A stretch of DNA of 64,000 nucleotides from Albimonas sp963977235. Lineage in GTDB: Bacteria > Pseudomonadota > Alphaproteobacteria > Rhodobacterales > Rhodobacteraceae. The notes under the pieces were generated by a model. The model had not been told where the DNA came from. It did no database searches and saw only the letters and a list, made by a program, of their open reading frames with translations. The first letter of the stretch is position 1; each line of letters begins with the position of its first letter. The DNA lies in contig NZ_CAXBOD010000005.1 in assembly GCF_963977235.1 (NCBI RefSeq), forward strand, positions 1 to 64,000, in the 5' to 3' direction. Made by a program: the position numbers and the translations under genes. Positions 43,403-51,994 of this stretch are shown here, in pieces.

Positions 43403-43463
43403 ATTGAAGGTGACGGTAAGTTTTCGCCCGCATTTCGGCGGCAGCGATCGCGAAGGGAGCACC

Positions 43464-44000
43464 ATGGAAGACGAGGCTGCAAGCGGCGACGGCCAGGAAC
43501 CGGCGGGGCAGTCGTTTCGGATCGGCTTCCTCGTCCATGACGTCTCCCGGGTGCGGCGGACGCTCTTCGACCTGAAGATGAAACCCTACGGAATCACCCG
43601 CTCGCAATGGTGGGTGCTCGCGCAGCTGTCGCGCTACCTGAGCCGCAACGGGGAGGAGGGGATGCTGCAGACCGAGCTCGCCAAGAGGCTCGACGTGGGC
43701 AAGGTGGCGGTCGGCGGGCTGATCGACCGGCTCGAGGCGAGCGGCTTCGTCGAGCGACGTCCCGATGCGAAGGACCGGCGCGCCAAACGGGTCGTCGTCA
43801 CCGACAAGGGCCGCGACGTGCTGGCCACCATGGTGGAGGTCGGGCACGAGCTGAACGACATGATCTTCGAGGGCGTGCCGATCGAGCGCATGCGCATCGC
43901 CGAGGAGGTTCTGGCGCAGATGAAGGACAACATCCTGCGCAGCTTCGAAGGCGAGAGCGAGGGCGGGGTCCGCGGCGGCGGACCGGAGCCGCTGGACTGA
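43464..44000 (+). CDS. MarR-family transcriptional regulator
   Basis: A 178-residue winged helix-turn-helix regulator. Seen: ITRSQWWVLAQLSRYLSRNG, EEGMLQTELAKRLDVGKVAV with the recognition helix, LIDRLEASGFVERRPDAKDR (wing, with the typical D-x-R), and a C-terminal dimerisation helix. The start at 43464 follows AAGGGAGC; an ATG 24 codons upstream lies on the putative operator and is less likely. It is the first gene of the catabolic island and points at the SDR gene next to it; MarR proteins of this kind often respond to aromatic or fatty acyl-CoA ligands. Confidence 0.9.
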   Translation: MEDEAASGDGQEPAGQSFRIGFLVHDVSRVRRTLFDLKMKPYGITRSQWWVLAQLSRYLSRNGEEGMLQTELAKRLDVGKVAVGGLIDRLEASGFVERRPDAKDRRAKRVVVTDKGRDVLATMVEVGHELNDMIFEGVPIERMRIAEEVLAQMKDNILRSFEGESEGGVRGGGPEPLD

Positions 44001-44050
44001 GAGGTCGGCCCCACGGAGCGCCATGGGCGCCGATTTTGTGTTGCGGCATA

Positions 44051-44068
44051 TGGTAAGCAAGCGTACCA
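44051..44068. promoter_or_regulatory. Inverted repeat upstream of SDR gene
   Basis: TGGTA and TACCA flank eight bases, 50 bp before the SDR start codon. The half-site TGGT..ACCA is like that of GntR/FadR-type operators; a regulator is not assigned. Confidence 0.4.
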
Positions 44069-44117
44069 ATCTCCCGAAGGCGACCGCAGGGTCGCGTCAT
44101 CTTGGGAGGACTTGGCG

Positions 44118-45017
44118 ATGGGCATCTGCGACGGCCGCGTGGCGATCGTGACGGGAGCGGGCCGCGGCCTGGGGCGGGCGCATGCGCTGGCCCTGGCGGC
44201 GCAGGGCGCCCGGGTGGTGATCAACGACCTGGGCTCGGCCGCCACGGGGGAGGGCGCCGACGCCAGCCCCGCCGGCCAGGTGGTGGCCGAGATCGAGGCG
44301 ATGGGCGGCCAGGCGGTCGCGGACGCCTCGGACGCCGCGTCGTGGGACGGGGCGAAAGCGATGGTGGACCTGGCGCTCGAGCGCTTCGGTCGGCTCGACG
44401 TGGTGGTCAACAACGCAGGGATCCTGCGCGACCGGATGCTGATCAACATGACCGAGGACGAGTGGGACTCGGTCACCCGGGTGCATCTGAAATCCACCTT
44501 CGCGGTGACCCATCACGCGGCCAACCACTGGCGGCTGATGTCCAAGAAGGGCGAGCAGCCGGACGCGCGGGTGATCAACACCACCTCGCATTCCGGCCTG
44601 TTCTGCAACATCGGGCAGGCGAACTACGCGGCCGCCAAGGCGGGGATCGCCAGTTTTTCCATCGTCGCGGCGCGGGAGCTCCAGCGCTACGGCGTCACGG
44701 TCAACGCCATCGCGCCGCGCGCCACGACCCGGATGACCGAGGGGCTGCGCGAGTGGACGCCCGAGCAGCTCGAGAAGCGCAAGCCCGACTGGGTGGCGGC
44801 GCTGGTCGCCTGGCTCGCGAGCCCGGAGGCCGCCCCGGTCAGCGGCCGGGTGTTCGAGGCCTGGGGCTACGGCATCACCATCGCCGAGAGCTGGCAGCAC
44901 GGCGCCACGGCCGAAGCCTCGCTGGATCCCGCGACGCTGGGCCCGGGGATCCTCGCGGCCCATGCGGCGTCGAGGAAGAACGCCGGCATCGACCACGGCG
45001 TCGAACTCGACCCCTGA
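44118..45017 (+). CDS. SDR, HSD17B4-type 3-hydroxyacyl-CoA dehydrogenase-like
   Basis: A 299-residue SDR resembling the dehydrogenase part of peroxisomal multifunctional enzyme 2. Seen: TGAGRGLG at 12-19, RLDVVVNNAGILRDRMLINM, active site Tyr170 and Lys174 in NYAAAK with a preceding Ser. It should oxidise a (3R)-hydroxyacyl-CoA with NAD. The ATG at 44118 is chosen because GGGAGGA lies 7 bp before it; a TTG 6 bp upstream is also in frame. It is a paralogue of the product at 47914. The gene follows MarR and faces the dienoyl-CoA reductase-like gene. Confidence 0.85.
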   Translation: MGICDGRVAIVTGAGRGLGRAHALALAAQGARVVINDLGSAATGEGADASPAGQVVAEIEAMGGQAVADASDAASWDGAKAMVDLALERFGRLDVVVNNAGILRDRMLINMTEDEWDSVTRVHLKSTFAVTHHAANHWRLMSKKGEQPDARVINTTSHSGLFCNIGQANYAAAKAGIASFSIVAARELQRYGVTVNAIAPRATTRMTEGLREWTPEQLEKRKPDWVAALVAWLASPEAAPVSGRVFEAWGYGITIAESWQHGATAEASLDPATLGPGILAAHAASRKNAGIDHGVELDP

Positions 45018-45050
45018 CGCCGCCGCCCCGTCCGGCGACGTCGGGCGGGG

Positions 45051-45920
45051 TCAGCTCCCGTCTTCGGGATAGAGATCGCGCACCGGCTCGAAGATCGGCT
45101 TGCGGATCGAGCGGTTCAGCCGGTCGCCCCCGTCCACCACCAGCACATGCCCGGTGACATAGGCCGCGAATGGGGAGCAGAGCCAGGTCGCGGCCCAGCC
45201 CAGCTCCCGCAGGCGGCCGGTGCGCAGGGCGGGGATGCGGATGCGCTCGGCCTCGTAGCCCTCGGGGCGGTTGCGGCGCATGTCGGGGCTGTGATCCGCG
45301 TGCGGGAAGAGGCCGGGCGCGAGGGCGTTCACGCGGATCCCGTCGGGCGCCCATTCCACGGCCAGGGTCTCGGTCAGACTGCGCACGCCGGACTTGGCGG
45401 CGGCGGAATGGGCGTGGCCCGGCGCGCCGCCGTCCACGTAGGTGGCGAGGATGTTGAGGATCGCGCCCGGCGCCCCCCTCGCCCGCGCGCGCGCATGGAA
45501 GGCGCGGCTGCACAGGAAGGTTCCGTCGAGCACGATGCCGGTGACCGCGCGCCAGCCGTTGGGGCTCAGGCGCTCGGCGGGAACCGGGAAGTTGCCGGCG
45601 GCGTTGTTGACCAGCACGTCCACGGGGCCCAGGGCCGCTTCGACGGCGTCGAAGGCGGCCTCGACCTGCGCGGGCTCGCGCACGTCCAGCGGGACGCCCA
45701 GCGCCCGCCCGCCCGCGGCCTCGATCGCCGCGACCCCCGCGCCGCGATGCGCCTCGCCCCGGCTCGCCACCGCCACGGCGGCGCCCAGGCGCGCGAATTC
45801 GAGCGCCATCGCGAGGCCCAGCCCCGTGCCCCCGCCGGTGACGAGGACCGTTCGGCCGGAGAAGCAGCCCGCAGGCAGCATCGTCGCGCCTTCCGGCGGC
45901 GGTTCGGACAGTCCGTTCAT
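45051..45920 (-). CDS. SDR, 2,4-dienoyl-CoA reductase-like
   Basis: A 289-residue SDR. Seen: TGGGTGLG at 28-35, NNAAGNFPVPAERLSPNGWR and HSAAAKSGVRSLTETLAVEW. In place of the usual YxxxK it has SAAAK, as in eukaryotic-type 2,4-dienoyl-CoA reductases and some enoyl reductases, which reduce polyunsaturated acyl-CoA with NADPH. GGGAGG lies before the ATG. It is the second gene of a minus-strand pair with the acyl-CoA ligase, which fits processing of unsaturated or branched acids. A simple 3-ketoacyl reductase is less likely because of the missing Tyr. Confidence 0.82.
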   Translation of the reverse strand: MNGLSEPPPEGATMLPAGCFSGRTVLVTGGGTGLGLAMALEFARLGAAVAVASRGEAHRGAGVAAIEAAGGRALGVPLDVREPAQVEAAFDAVEAALGPVDVLVNNAAGNFPVPAERLSPNGWRAVTGIVLDGTFLCSRAFHARARARGAPGAILNILATYVDGGAPGHAHSAAAKSGVRSLTETLAVEWAPDGIRVNALAPGLFPHADHSPDMRRNRPEGYEAERIRIPALRTGRLRELGWAATWLCSPFAAYVTGHVLVVDGGDRLNRSIRKPIFEPVRDLYPEDGS

Positions 45921-45943
45921 GATGACCTCCCGGTTGAGGGTTG

Positions 45944-45969
45944 GCGACGGGGGCGGCCGCCCCCGTCGC
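45944..45969 (-). terminator. Intercistronic hairpin after the ligase gene
   Basis: A perfect 26-bp palindrome (arms GCGACGGGGGC) begins 6 bp after the ligase stop and precedes the reductase start. No U tract, so it may lower expression of the second gene or stabilise the first. Confidence 0.55.
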
Positions 45970-45974
45970 GGCGC

Positions 45975-47519
45975 TCAGGCGGCGTCGGCCGACGCTTCCG
46001 TCTTGAGTTGGTCGCGCAGGACCCGGCGCAGGAGCTTGCCCGTCTCGGATCGAGGCAGCTCCTCCACCACCTTGATCAGCCAGGGCTGCTTGGTCCTGCC
46101 GAGCCGGCCGCGGCAGAACTCGCGGGCCGCTTCGATCAGCGTCTCGGGCGCGGGGGCGCCCGGGGCGGGGACCAGGAAGGCCACCGGACGCTCGCCGAAA
46201 TCCTCGTGGGGGATGGCGCAGACCGCGCATTCGGCGACCTGCGGCATCTCCTCGAGCGCCTGCTCCAGCTCCTGCGGGTAGATGTTCACGCCGCCGGAGA
46301 TGATCATGTCGTCCTGCCGGTCGGCGAGGTGCAGCCAGCCGCCCGGCTCGACCCAGCCGATCTCGCCCAGGGTCTGCCAGCCCTGGGGGCTGCGGCGGCC
46401 GGCGGTCTTCTCGGGATCGCCGAAATACTCGAACTGGGAGCTGTCGGAGAAATAGACCCGGCCCTGCTCGCCCTCCGGCAGTTCCTGCCAGTCGTCGCCG
46501 AGGATCCGGATCCGCCCCTTCAGCGCCCGCCCGACCGAGCCGGGATGGGCCAGCCACTCCTCGGTGTCCAGCGCCGTCAGCCCGACGCTTTCGGAGCCGG
46601 CATAGTACTCGTGGATGATCGGCCCCCACCAGTCGATCATCCGCCGCTTCAGGTCCGGCGGGCAGGGCGCCGCGGCGTGCCAGGCGACCTTGTGCGCCGG
46701 CGCGTTGAACCGCGCCAGCCGCTCCTCGGGCAGGGCCAGCATGCGGCGGAACATGGTGGGGACCCACTGGCTCATGGTGACGCCGCGCGTCTCCAGCAGG
46801 TCCAGCGCCCGCTCGGCGTCGAAGCGCGGCATGATCAGCGCCGTCCCCCCCGACGCGGTGATCGAGAGCGACCAGCGAAGCGGCGCCGCGTGATAGAGGG
46901 GCGCCGGCGAGAGATAGCGGGTGTCGGAGGAGAAGCCGAAGATCTCGATCAGGTCGCGGGCGAAGGCGGGCGGCCCCTCGGCGAAGGCGGCGGGGTCGGG
47001 CAGCGGGCGCCAGATGCCCTTGGGCGCGCCGGTGGTGCCCGAGGAATACATCATCAGCATTCCCGGGGTTTCGTCCGCACGCGGCGTGTCGGGCTGGGCG
47101 GCGAGCGCGTCCGCGAGATCCTCGCACCCGTCCACCTCGCCCAGGGTCAGGAACCGGGTGGCCGGCAGGTCGGCGGCGGCGAGGGTCAACGCCTCGGCGT
47201 AGCGGGCCTCGCCCAGCACCAGCTTCGCCCGGCAGTTGGCGATGACATAGGCGACCTCGCGGGACGAGAAGGTGGTCGCGACGGGCGTGTAGTAGAGGCC
47301 CGAGCGATAGGCGCCCCAGACCGCCGCGATCACGTGGGGACCGTTGGGCAGCACCCCCGCCACGTGGTCGCCCCGCTCCAGCCCGGCCGCGCGGAACAGA
47401 TTCGCGAAGCGGTTCGCCAGCGCCTCGAGCGCCGCGTAGCTCAGCGCCGGCTGATCGTCGAATTCCAGCGCCGGACGATCCGGCTCTCGCTCCGCCCAAT
47501 CCCGCAGTCCGTATCGCAT
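45975..47519 (-). CDS. Acyl-CoA synthetase (AMP-forming)
   Basis: A 514-residue ANL-family ligase that activates a carboxylic acid to its CoA ester. Seen: P-loop YSSGTTGAPKG at 158-168, ISGGVNIYPQELEQALEEMP (A8 hinge region) and RSETGKLLRR with the C-terminal catalytic Lys. The adenylate-ribose motif is TLGEIGW (383-389) with Glu386 where nearly all family members have Asp. Length is usual. It is the first gene of the minus-strand pair, divergent from the SDR at 47914. A 21-bp promoter motif lies 117 bp upstream. The acid it takes is unknown. Confidence 0.9.
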   Translation of the reverse strand: MRYGLRDWAEREPDRPALEFDDQPALSYAALEALANRFANLFRAAGLERGDHVAGVLPNGPHVIAAVWGAYRSGLYYTPVATTFSSREVAYVIANCRAKLVLGEARYAEALTLAAADLPATRFLTLGEVDGCEDLADALAAQPDTPRADETPGMLMMYSSGTTGAPKGIWRPLPDPAAFAEGPPAFARDLIEIFGFSSDTRYLSPAPLYHAAPLRWSLSITASGGTALIMPRFDAERALDLLETRGVTMSQWVPTMFRRMLALPEERLARFNAPAHKVAWHAAAPCPPDLKRRMIDWWGPIIHEYYAGSESVGLTALDTEEWLAHPGSVGRALKGRIRILGDDWQELPEGEQGRVYFSDSSQFEYFGDPEKTAGRRSPQGWQTLGEIGWVEPGGWLHLADRQDDMIISGGVNIYPQELEQALEEMPQVAECAVCAIPHEDFGERPVAFLVPAPGAPAPETLIEAAREFCRGRLGRTKQPWLIKVVEELPRSETGKLLRRVLRDQLKTEASADAA

Positions 47520-47913
47520 GATCGGCTCCTCCCATGTTCGCCATTGTCACTTGGCGCTCGTTTTATGGTATGACCGTTGAGGTCCCTTGCCGAGCGCAAT
47601 CTTCGCGAGCCTCGCAGCGGCCGCGACTCTGTGCTTGCAAAAAGTAATCTAGCACACAATACTCAGCATAACGATATGCGGCGCTTGACCTGACGCCGCG
47701 ACGGGGAGGATCGATGAGAATGCAGGCGTTCGCGCCCTTTGAAGCCATGCGCGCCCGGTCGGCCGCGCCGCCCGACGGCGGCGGCGGCGAGCGGGCGGCG
47801 CGCCGGCCTTCGGCGCTTTCACGCCCGACCCCCGAATCTCATGCGCGGATCGCGGCGGCCGACGTCCGGCCGATCCCGCTGCCGCAGAATTCAAGCGAAG
47901 GAGGCGCGCAGGC
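47520..47913. promoter_or_regulatory. Divergent promoter region, ligase/SDR
   Basis: No gene. It contains the shared 21-bp motif (47636-47656), a plausible plus-strand promoter TTGCAA (47635-47640)-N17-AATACT (47658-47663), and TGGTATGACC at 47566-47575 near the ligase. The remainder is GC-rich and featureless. Confidence 0.6.
47636..47656 (+). promoter_or_regulatory. Shared 21-bp regulatory motif, copy 1
   Basis: The core AAAAGTAATCTAGC with flanking TGC and CA matches 19 of 21 bases of a second site at 57736-57756; the two differences are A/G. It covers the -35 box and spacer of the plus-strand promoter of the SDR gene at 47914, as a repressor operator would. Confidence 0.65.
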
Positions 47914-48825
47914 ATGGCGCTGCTGAAAGACAAAGTCGTGATCGTGACCGGCGCGGGCCGCGGCGTGGGACGCTGCATCGCGCTCGAGGCCGCAAGGCAG
48001 GGCGCGGCGGTGGTGGTCAACGACCTGGGCGGCGACGAGACCGGCGAGGGCGGCGAGATCGGCCCGGCCCGCGCGGTCGCCGAGGAGATCGTGGCCGCCG
48101 GCGGCCACGCGGTGCCCGACGGCGGCTCGATCTCGTCCTGGGACGACGCGCAGGCGATGGTCGCCAAGGCGCTGGACGCCTTCGGGCGGCTCGACGGCGT
48201 GGTCAACAACGCCGGCATCCTGCGCGACCGCATCTTCCACAAGATGACGCCGGAGGACTTCGAGTCGGTCGTGGACGTGCACCTGAAGGGCTACTTCTAC
48301 GTCTCGCGCGCCGCCGCGGACGTGTTCCGCAAGCAGATGTCCGGCGCCTTCGTCCACATGACCTCGACCTCCGGCCTGATCGGCAACTTCGGCCAGGCGA
48401 ACTACGCCGCCGCGAAGCTGGGGGTGGTGGGGCTTTCGAAGTCCATCGCGCTGGACATGGGGCGGTTCAACGTCCGCTCGAACTGTATCGCGCCCTTCGC
48501 CTGGACGCGCCTCGTGGGGACGATCCCCGACAAGACGCCCGAGGAGAAGGCGCGGGTCGAGGGGCTCAAGAAGCTCAGGCCCGAGCTGATCGCGGCCTTC
48601 CCGGTGGCGCTGCTTTCGGACGCCGCCGCCTCGATGAACGGGCAGGTCTTCGGGACCCGCGCCAACGAGGTGTTCCTGTTCTCGCAGCCCCGCCCGATCC
48701 GGTCGGTCCATGCCTCGGAAGGCTGGACGCCGCAGAGCGTGATCGACCGGGCGATTCCCGCGCTGGAGGCCTCGGCCTTCCCGCTCGCCCGCTCGGGCGA
48801 GATCTTCACCTGGGATCCGGTCTGA
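47914..48825 (+). CDS. SDR, HSD17B4-type 3-hydroxyacyl-CoA dehydrogenase-like
   Basis: A 303-residue SDR, paralogue of the product at 44118. Seen: TGAGRGVG at 12-19, GRLDGVVNNAGILRDRIFHK, the active site TSTSGLIGNFGQANYAAAK, and a C-terminal extension (about 250-303) as in the family. A (3R)-hydroxyacyl-CoA is the expected substrate. GGAGG precedes the ATG. It is the first gene of a plus-strand run continuing into a TRAP transporter, so uptake and breakdown of one substrate are likely linked. Confidence 0.87.
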   Translation: MALLKDKVVIVTGAGRGVGRCIALEAARQGAAVVVNDLGGDETGEGGEIGPARAVAEEIVAAGGHAVPDGGSISSWDDAQAMVAKALDAFGRLDGVVNNAGILRDRIFHKMTPEDFESVVDVHLKGYFYVSRAAADVFRKQMSGAFVHMTSTSGLIGNFGQANYAAAKLGVVGLSKSIALDMGRFNVRSNCIAPFAWTRLVGTIPDKTPEEKARVEGLKKLRPELIAAFPVALLSDAAASMNGQVFGTRANEVFLFSQPRPIRSVHASEGWTPQSVIDRAIPALEASAFPLARSGEIFTWDPV

Positions 48826-48906
48826 CCGGATCCCGCCCGGAATTCAGCGGCCGCAAAGAGCCGCGTCATGCGCCCACGGGCGCGTCCAACCCAGGGAGGA
48901 GGCCAC

Positions 48907-49953
48907 ATGCGCCTTGCATTCGGAACCGTACTCGCCACCGCCGCGCTGGCGGTCGGGCTGGCTCTGCCCGCCGCGGCCCAGACCGTGCTGCGCTATGCCG
49001 ACTACGGCGGCAACCGCGGCATCCGCGCGGACTACGTCACCGCCTATCTCGACGAGATCGAGAGCCGCTCGGAAGGCCGCATCAAGATCGAGCGGCACTG
49101 GGCCCAGGCCCTGCTGCCGGCGACCAAGATGCTGGAGGGCCTGCGCAACGGCGTCGCCGACATCGCCACCGTGACGGCCGGCTATTCGCCGCGCGACCAG
49201 CTCTTCGCCTACGGGGTCGGCGACCTGCCGGTGCGCAACCCCAACGAGGTCGCCGGCGCCGCCGCGCTCTATGAGCTGACCACCACCCACCCCGCGCTGC
49301 AGGAGGAGATGGACCGGCTGGGCATCGTCTACCTGATGAACTACTCGGTGGGCCCGATCCAGATGGTCTGCAAGGGCGGAGAGCTGACCTCCGTCGAGGA
49401 CTTCTCGGGCAAGAAGGTCCGCGCCACGTCCGACTACGGCGAGATCTACGGCGAATTCGGCGCCACCGCGGTGGTGATCTCGCTGCCCAAGGCCTACCAG
49501 GCGCTGGACACCGGCATGATCGACTGCAGCCAGGCCTATGGCTACATCGTCGAGAGCTACAAGCTCTACGAGGTCGCCGACAGCTTCACGGCCATCAACG
49601 GCGCGACCATCCAGTCGAACGGCATGTTCATGAACCGCCGGGCGTTCGACGGTCTCGATCCCAAGGACCAGGAGATGATCGTCGAGCTGGGCGCCGAGTA
49701 CAACCGCAAGACCGCCGAGGCGATGCGCGCGCGCAACCAGGAGGTCATGGCCCAGCTGCCCGAGGGCTTCGAGGGCAAGAAGATGCCGGTGCACACCTTC
49801 ACCGAGGCGGATCTCGTCAAGCTCGACGAGGCGAGCCAGCCGATCATCGACGCCTGGATCGCGGACGCGCAGAAGATGGGCCTGGACGGCGCCGCGCTGG
49901 TGAAGACCTACACGGACCTGCTGGCCAAGCACCTGGCCGAACAGGGGAGCTGA
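48907..49953 (+). CDS. TRAP transporter substrate-binding protein (DctP type), system 1
   Basis: A 348-residue periplasmic protein with a signal peptide cut after PAAA (about 24/25). Features of the DctP family: an N-terminal VLRYADYGGNRGIRADYVTA strand, a GKKVRATSDYGEIY segment carrying the conserved Arg that binds the substrate carboxylate, and QALDTGMIDCSQAYGYIVES. It captures an organic acid and delivers it to the Q/M membrane pair. The ATG at 48907 follows GGGAGGAGGCC. A hairpin lies between it and dctQ. Confidence 0.9.
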   Translation: MRLAFGTVLATAALAVGLALPAAAQTVLRYADYGGNRGIRADYVTAYLDEIESRSEGRIKIERHWAQALLPATKMLEGLRNGVADIATVTAGYSPRDQLFAYGVGDLPVRNPNEVAGAAALYELTTTHPALQEEMDRLGIVYLMNYSVGPIQMVCKGGELTSVEDFSGKKVRATSDYGEIYGEFGATAVVISLPKAYQALDTGMIDCSQAYGYIVESYKLYEVADSFTAINGATIQSNGMFMNRRAFDGLDPKDQEMIVELGAEYNRKTAEAMRARNQEVMAQLPEGFEGKKMPVHTFTEADLVKLDEASQPIIDAWIADAQKMGLDGAALVKTYTDLLAKHLAEQGS

Positions 49954-49967
49954 GGCGCCGCTCTTCC

Positions 49968-49989
49968 GGCCGGGCGCACGCGCCCGGCC
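49968..49989 (+). terminator. Intercistronic hairpin between dctP and dctQ, system 1
   Basis: GGCCGGGCGC and GCGCCCGGCC form a perfect stem just after the binding-protein gene. The same type of hairpin follows the binding protein of system 2; such stems often keep binding-protein mRNA stable and more abundant. Confidence 0.6.
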
Positions 49990-50051
49990 CCGTCGGCCGC
50001 CGCGGCCCGCGCCGCGGCGGCCCCAGCCGCCCCTCCTGTTCGGGAGCCGTC

Positions 50052-50585
50052 ATGTCCCGTTTTCTGAGCGCCGTCGACGCGGCGTTGACCTGGGTCGAGC
50101 GCGGACTGCTCGGTCTGTCGATGGCCGCGCTGGCCGCGATCGCCGCCCTGGTGTGCTGGGAGATCGCGGCGCGCAGCCTGCCCGCGATCGCCGTCCCCGA
50201 CGGCGTGATCATCGTGCAGATGCTGATGGTCGCCGCGATCGCCTGCGCGCTGGGCCATGCCACCGCGACGGGCGCCCATATCGCCGTCGACATCCTGTTC
50301 AACCTGATGGGGCCCGGCGCCCGCCGCGTCTGCGAGGTGCTCGCCCTGATCGCGGCGCTGGTCTTCATGATCCCGACATGCCTGTGGATCGCGGCCGAGA
50401 CAGTCGAGCACATCGGCTCCGGCCGCACGCTCTACGGCCTGCTGCGCCTGCCGGAGTGGCCGCCCTACGCGGCGCTGTCGCTGGGCCTGATCAGCATGAC
50501 GCTGCGGCTCGCGCACCTGCTGGCGCGCGACCTGGCCGAGGGCGCGCCGCCCTCGGACGCCCCTCACGTCTCGGAGCCTTCCTGA
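50052..50585 (+). CDS. TRAP transporter small membrane subunit (DctQ type), system 1
   Basis: A 177-residue protein with four predicted membrane helices, the usual DctQ topology (first at about 20-40, VERGLLGLSMAALAAIAALV; loop VPDGVIIVQMLMVAAIACAL, GHATATGAHIAVDILFNLM). It forms a complex with the large subunit to drive sodium-coupled uptake. The gene lies one base from dctM (stop then ATG). Confidence 0.87.
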   Translation: MSRFLSAVDAALTWVERGLLGLSMAALAAIAALVCWEIAARSLPAIAVPDGVIIVQMLMVAAIACALGHATATGAHIAVDILFNLMGPGARRVCEVLALIAALVFMIPTCLWIAAETVEHIGSGRTLYGLLRLPEWPPYAALSLGLISMTLRLAHLLARDLAEGAPPSDAPHVSEPS

Positions 50586-50586
50586 C

Positions 50587-51927
50587 ATGGACCCGGCTGT
50601 TCTCGGCGCGCTCGGCATGGGCGCGGCGCTGATCCTCATCATCCTGCGCACCCCCATCGCTTTCGCGCTCGGCGCCGTGGCGCTGGTCTCGATCTTCGCC
50701 TACTTCGCCTTCCCGCAGGGCGGGGCCCCGGCGCTCGACCGGGCGCTGGTCCCGACCCTGACGCTGGCGTCGTCCACGATCTTCGAGCTGTTCTATTCCT
50801 ACGATCTCTCGGCGATCCCGATGTTCGTGGCGCTGGGGCATGTCTGCTACCGCTCGGGCATCACCTCCGACATCTACTTCGCTGCGCGCGCCTGGCTGAC
50901 GCGGGTGCCCGGCGGGCTCGCCATGGCCTCGATCCTGGGGTGCGGGGGGTTCGCGGCGATCTCGGGCTCCTCGATCGCCTGCGCGGCCACCATGGGGCGC
51001 GTGGCAGTGTCGGAGATGAACCGCTTCGGCTACTCGGACCGGCTGTCGACGGGCTGCGTGGCGGCCGGCGGCACCCTGGGGGCGCTGATCCCGCCCTCGA
51101 TCCTGTTCATCCTCTACGGGATCTTCGCCGAGCAGTCGATCTCCCGCCTGTTCATGGCCGGCGTGGTCCCGGGGCTGCTGTCGATGGTCGGCTACTGGGT
51201 CGTGGTCGGCATCTGGACGACCCTGCGCCCCCAGGACGCGCCCTCCACCGACCAGCGCTATTCGCTGGGCGAGCGTCTGCGCGCGCTGATCGCCGCCTGG
51301 CCGGCGCTGCTGATCTTCGCGATCATCATCGGCGGCATCTACGGCGGGATCTTCACCGCCACCGAAGCGGCCGCGGTCAGCTTCGTCGCCGCCTGCGCGA
51401 TCGCGGTCTTCACCGGCCGGATCAAGCTCGACGGCCTGCGCGAGGCGCTGAAGGAGACGGCGGTGCAGACCGCGGCGATCTTCCTGATCGCCGCCGCGGC
51501 CAAGACCTTCGTCAGCTTCGTCTCGCTGACCGGCGTGGCGAACGCGATGGTGACGGTCGTTCAGGCGTCGGATCCGGGCATCGTCCTGCTGTTCGTGGGG
51601 ATCGTGGCGATCTACATCCTGCTGGGGATGTTCCTCGATCCGCTGGGCATCCTGCTGCTGACCCTGCCGTTCACCCTGCCGCTGGTCGAGAGCCACGGCA
51701 TGGACCTGATCTGGTTCGGCGTGATCGTGGTGAAGCTGCTGGAGATGGGGCTGGTGACGCCGCCGGTCGGACTGAACGTGTTCGTGATCCATTCGGTGAC
51801 CGAGCCCAAGGTCTCCGTCGGGCGGATCTTCGCGGGCGTCACGCCCTTCTTCGCCATGGACCTGGTGGTGCTGACGCTGCTGCTGGTGTTCCCGGCCCTG
51901 TCCCTGTTCCTCGCCTACGCGGTCTGA
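50587..51927 (+). CDS. TRAP transporter large permease subunit (DctM type), system 1
   Basis: A 446-residue protein with about 12 hydrophobic helices and the family segments ISGSSIACAATMGRVAVSEM, GGTLGALIPPSILFILYGIF and MFLDPLGILLLTLPFTLPLV. It forms the sodium-driven transport core of the TRAP system. Last gene of the plus-strand run 47914-51927; a strong terminator follows. Confidence 0.92.
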   Translation: MDPAVLGALGMGAALILIILRTPIAFALGAVALVSIFAYFAFPQGGAPALDRALVPTLTLASSTIFELFYSYDLSAIPMFVALGHVCYRSGITSDIYFAARAWLTRVPGGLAMASILGCGGFAAISGSSIACAATMGRVAVSEMNRFGYSDRLSTGCVAAGGTLGALIPPSILFILYGIFAEQSISRLFMAGVVPGLLSMVGYWVVVGIWTTLRPQDAPSTDQRYSLGERLRALIAAWPALLIFAIIIGGIYGGIFTATEAAAVSFVAACAIAVFTGRIKLDGLREALKETAVQTAAIFLIAAAAKTFVSFVSLTGVANAMVTVVQASDPGIVLLFVGIVAIYILLGMFLDPLGILLLTLPFTLPLVESHGMDLIWFGVIVVKLLEMGLVTPPVGLNVFVIHSVTEPKVSVGRIFAGVTPFFAMDLVVLTLLLVFPALSLFLAYAV

Positions 51928-51946
51928 GCGAGGCCGCGCGAAGAAA

Positions 51947-51975
51947 AACCCCCGGCGCCGTCGGCGCCGGGGGTT
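51947..51975. terminator. Bidirectional terminator
   Basis: AACCCCCGGCGCC and GGCGCCGGGGGTT form a perfect 13-bp stem around three bases. On the minus strand it is followed by TTTTTCTTCG, so it ends the crotonase transcript; on the plus strand it ends the dctM transcript. Confidence 0.85.
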
Positions 51976-51994
51976 CGCGCGGCCGGGGCGCGCC

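Larger units (their letters stand above)
42317..43463. other. 1.1-kb gene-poor region with repeat array
   Basis: No credible gene. Short frames such as 42797-43057 lack family signals. The right part (about 42960-43200) has a remnant-like segment (translated: FRVLKAEYAAETFSFARGCG) followed by the spaced array at 43125-43197; such segments look like decayed mobile DNA. The last 80 bp hold the MarR promoter region. Confidence 0.45.

Noticed and set aside
45147..47573. An 808-codon plus-strand frame
   Set aside because: It lies opposite the reductase and acyl-CoA ligase genes, which have complete family motifs; the frame has none.
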